In this document: piece after piece, positions 14,601 through 16,312 of the stretch
Layout of the letters: the number at the start of each line of letters is the position of its first letter
How positions within the stretch are numbered: position 1 is the first letter of the stretch
Origin: an uncultured Clostridia bacterium
GTDB lineage: Bacteria; Bacillota; Clostridia; TANB77; CAG-508
Reading direction: 5' to 3'
DNA length: 16,312 bases
NCBI GenBank assembly: GCA_947628885.1
Contig: CANRBO010000013.1
Location: 1 to 16,312 of the forward strand
Notes under the pieces: model-generated
Seen by the model: only the letters and a program-made list of their open reading frames with translations
Database searches by the model: none
What the model was told of the DNA's origin: nothing
Translations under genes and position numbers: made by a program

Positions 14601-16142
14601 ATGAAACTGCAAAATGTACTTAAACATATAATAATACTAATAGCATTAATAATATTAATAAGTGTATTGACTGCAAATATATTATTTACAGCAAATATAT
14701 CAAATGATGAAGGTGAAGTTGTAACCCTATCTATAAATAATATATGGTCGCTATTGCTATCAATAGTTATTGGATTAGCAATATATTTATTAGGTTATTT
14801 AATAAATAAAATAGATAAAAAATATATAAGAGTCATCCTATTTATAAGCGTGCTAATAGCATATTTGGTAGTACAAATTGTATGGATAAATTATAGAAAT
14901 ATATATCCAGTAGCAGATCAAAAATATGTTTATGAATATGCACAAGATTTATATAAAGGAAACGATGAAAGCTTAATAAATTCACAATATTTAGAGCTAT
15001 ACCCACAACAACTTACATTAGTTTCCTTGTTTAATATATTTTTTAAAATATTTAAAACTTGCAATGTAAAAATTATACAGTACATCAATGCAGTTGCAAA
15101 TACTTTAAGTATAATTGCAATCTATTTAATAACAACCAAATTAGACAAGGAACAAACTATAAATGCTGTTATTCCACTGATGTTATTTTGCAGTTTTTTA
15201 ACAGTACCATTACTTTCTACTTTTGTATATGGAGATGAAATAGGCTTAACATTTGCTCTTTTCAGCACTTATTTTGTTATGGAATATAATTTAAAACATA
15301 AAAAAACGTATCTTTTTATTTCCGCGATATTAATGAGCATTAGTTGTATGTTTAGGATGAATAACCTGATATTTGTTATCGCTATACTAATTTATTTAGT
15401 CTTAAATATATTGAACAAGAGATATAAAATCAAAGAAAATATAAAAGAGTTGGTTGTAAAAATATTGCTTATATTATTGTTTATAGCAATAGTAATCTTT
15501 CCTACTACACTTATCAAAAATATTATGCAGAATAAATATCAATTAAATAAAAATAACTCTTTTCCTATAATAGGATTTTTAACAATTGGAATAACAGACG
15601 GAACTAGACAAGCAGGTTGGTATAATGAGTATGGTGGATTGGCTTGGCAAGATGTAAATACTTCAAAGGAAAAATATGTTGAATTACTTAAAGAAAGACT
15701 TCAATATTTTAAAACAAACCCTTTATATATAGCAAAATTTTATGCTAAAAAAATAACATCGATGTGGGCAGAAAATTCCTTTGCATCAGTATTTTATAAT
15801 ACTGCATATGGAAATTTAATTCCTGAAGAATATCAGGATGAAAATCAAAATGAACAAATAGCAAAACATGAAAATATAATAATAAATATACAAAAAGGTA
15901 TAGTACTAACCATATTTATAACAACTGCAATAGTAATTTTTCAAAAACGCCAAAATTTATCAAACGAAATACTATTATTGCTTATAATGTTTATAGGCGG
16001 ATTTTTATTTCATATAATATGGGAAGCCAAATCAAGATATATAATTTCATATATAATAATGCTTATGCCAATTGTAGGAGTTCATATCAATAAAAATATT
16101 ATAAAGAAAAGGGGCTGTAAAAAAAGTCCTAGCAAAAAATGA
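14601..16142 (+). CDS. GT-C type integral membrane glycosyltransferase (family 39-like), 3' end altered by an IS
   Basis: The 513-residue polytopic protein has about ten or more hydrophobic helices and a large outside domain (about 305-430). GT-C enzymes move a sugar from a polyprenyl-phosphate donor to a protein, lipid or glycan outside the membrane. The first big outside loop has VADQKYVYEYAQDLY, with an acidic residue where the catalytic Asp of family 39 enzymes sits. Other typical pieces are YPQQLTLVSLFNIFF, FVYGDEIGLTFALFSTYF, MFRMNNLIFVIAI and FHIIWEAKSRYIISYIIMLMPI near the end. The start chosen is ATG 14601, which has TGAGG 6 nt upstream; ATG 14589 overlaps that site. From codon AGG at 16110 the last 10 residues (RGCKKSPSKK) and the stop come from IS DNA. 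The loss is probably small, since the last helix is present. The acceptor is unknown; the assignment is by architecture. Confidence 0.75.
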   Translation: MKLQNVLKHIIILIALIILISVLTANILFTANISNDEGEVVTLSINNIWSLLLSIVIGLAIYLLGYLINKIDKKYIRVILFISVLIAYLVVQIVWINYRNIYPVADQKYVYEYAQDLYKGNDESLINSQYLELYPQQLTLVSLFNIFFKIFKTCNVKIIQYINAVANTLSIIAIYLITTKLDKEQTINAVIPLMLFCSFLTVPLLSTFVYGDEIGLTFALFSTYFVMEYNLKHKKTYLFISAILMSISCMFRMNNLIFVIAILIYLVLNILNKRYKIKENIKELVVKILLILLFIAIVIFPTTLIKNIMQNKYQLNKNNSFPIIGFLTIGITDGTRQAGWYNEYGGLAWQDVNTSKEKYVELLKERLQYFKTNPLYIAKFYAKKITSMWAENSFASVFYNTAYGNLIPEEYQDENQNEQIAKHENIIINIQKGIVLTIFITTAIVIFQKRQNLSNEILLLLIMFIGGFLFHIIWEAKSRYIISYIIMLMPIVGVHINKNIIKKRGCKKSPSKK

Positions 16143-16164
16143 GTGAAATTTTTCACTCATTTTT
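16135..16164. terminator. Perfect bidirectional-type hairpin inside the IS end
   Basis: A 14-bp perfect stem (16135-16148 with 16151-16164; core TGAGTGAAA/TTTCACTCA) is flanked by A5 and T5, the classic intrinsic terminator form. It overlaps the stop codon of the glycosyltransferase and would end that transcript while shielding the transposase from read-through. Confidence 0.8.
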
Positions 16165-16186
16165 GTTATAAAAAACGCCACCAACA

Positions 16187-16214
16187 TTGAAATTGACAGC
16201 GTTTATGGTATAAT
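16187..16214 (+). promoter_or_regulatory. Transposase promoter with extended -10
   Basis: TTGAAA (16187-16192), a 16-nt spacer, then a perfect TATAAT (16209-16214) preceded by TGG. The expected start falls at about 16221, the A of the transposase ATG. Confidence 0.65.
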
Positions 16215-16220
16215 TATTGT

Positions 16221-16312
16221 ATGAAAAAACTAATCAATACCAATAAGAATTATACACCAAAACAACTAAAATTGCCAATAGAAATTGAAAAAATTATTGA
16301 AATTTCTGATCC
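16221..16312 (+). CDS. IS1182-type transposase, N-terminal fragment cut by the window edge
   Basis: The frame reads MKKLINTNKNYTPKQLKLPI and on to EKIIEISDP at the edge, open to the last base. The opening YTPKQLKLPIEIEKII matches the start of IS1182/DUF772-type DDE transposases (Y..NQ..LP.. followed by I...D). These cut and paste the element; the catalytic residues would lie beyond the window. No Shine-Dalgarno site precedes the ATG (TATAATTATTGT directly before it), consistent with leaderless or very weak translation. IS5-superfamily relatives are the main alternative. Confidence 0.75.
   Translation, partial: MKKLINTNKNYTPKQLKLPIEIEKIIEISD

Larger units (their letters stand above)
16111..16312 (+). 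mobile_element. Left end of an IS1182-like insertion sequence
   Basis: The sequence GGGGCTGTAAAAAAAGTC starting at about 16111 resembles IS1182-family ends. It is followed by a hairpin, a promoter and the first codons of an IS1182-type transposase. The right end, its inverted repeat and any target duplication lie outside the window, so the left boundary is set by resemblance only (a few bases of doubt). Confidence 0.75.

Noticed and set aside
16193..16214. Perfect TTGACA plus TATAAT as the transposase promoter
   Set aside because: The spacing is only 10 nt; TTGAAA at 16187 with a 16-nt spacer is the workable -35.

Overview
The window is strongly AT-rich and reads as a chromosomal segment of a Gram-positive, single-membrane member of the Bacillota, most likely a clostridium. 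The evidence is the set of cell-envelope families (DacF-type PBP, LytR-CpsA-Psr, VanW/G5, DUF5711, CvpA), Shine-Dalgarno sites of the AGGAGG type, and several TTG starts. There are no rRNA, tRNA or CRISPR features and no phage structural genes. Species cannot be named from the sequence.

Layout, left to right. (1) Positions 1-44 hold the first codons of a minus-strand gene that leaves the window through a GA dinucleotide tract. Its promoter lies at 137-166 and a 12-bp triplicated motif at 231-264. (2) A minus-strand ComEA-type DNA-binding competence protein (339-1056) is broken by one extra base near 789. (3) Divergent from it is a plus-strand D-Ala-D-Ala carboxypeptidase (1228-2652) with unusually T-rich codons. 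(4) A convergent spacer (2653-3003) contains a two-stem inverted repeat and three 28-bp tandem repeats. (5) On the minus strand follow an LCP cell-wall ligase (own promoter), CvpA, and a DUF5711 protein. (6) A minus-strand three-gene operon (ATPase, permease, GldG-like; 10021 down to 6354) encodes a GldA/GldF/GldG-type ABC system. Its ATPase carries a roughly 190-residue Lys/Glu/Gln-rich tail. (7) A non-coding array of three 147-148 bp units (10193-10634) has GC-rich cores, stem-loops and terminal inverted repeats. (8) An M18 aminopeptidase (minus) is divergent from a VanW/G5 protein (plus). The VanW gene is followed by a GNAT acetyltransferase and a GT-C type membrane glycosyltransferase. (9) The right edge is the left end of an IS1182-like insertion sequence. 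It has entered the 3' end of the glycosyltransferase gene and supplies its last codons and stop.

How the genes relate: most products act at the cytoplasmic membrane or wall (peptidoglycan trimming, attachment of glycopolymers, envelope-associated VanW, lipid-linked sugar transfer, ABC export). This looks like an ordinary core or envelope neighbourhood rather than a defence or phage island. No clear new multi-gene system is visible. The most noteworthy material is non-coding: the 10.2-10.6 kb structured array, which shows a compensatory base-pair change between copies; a roughly 45-nt leader element shared by two unlinked genes; the 28-bp tandem repeat; and the apparently leaderless IS promoter. 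All functions below are inferred from family resemblance read by eye. No database search was possible.
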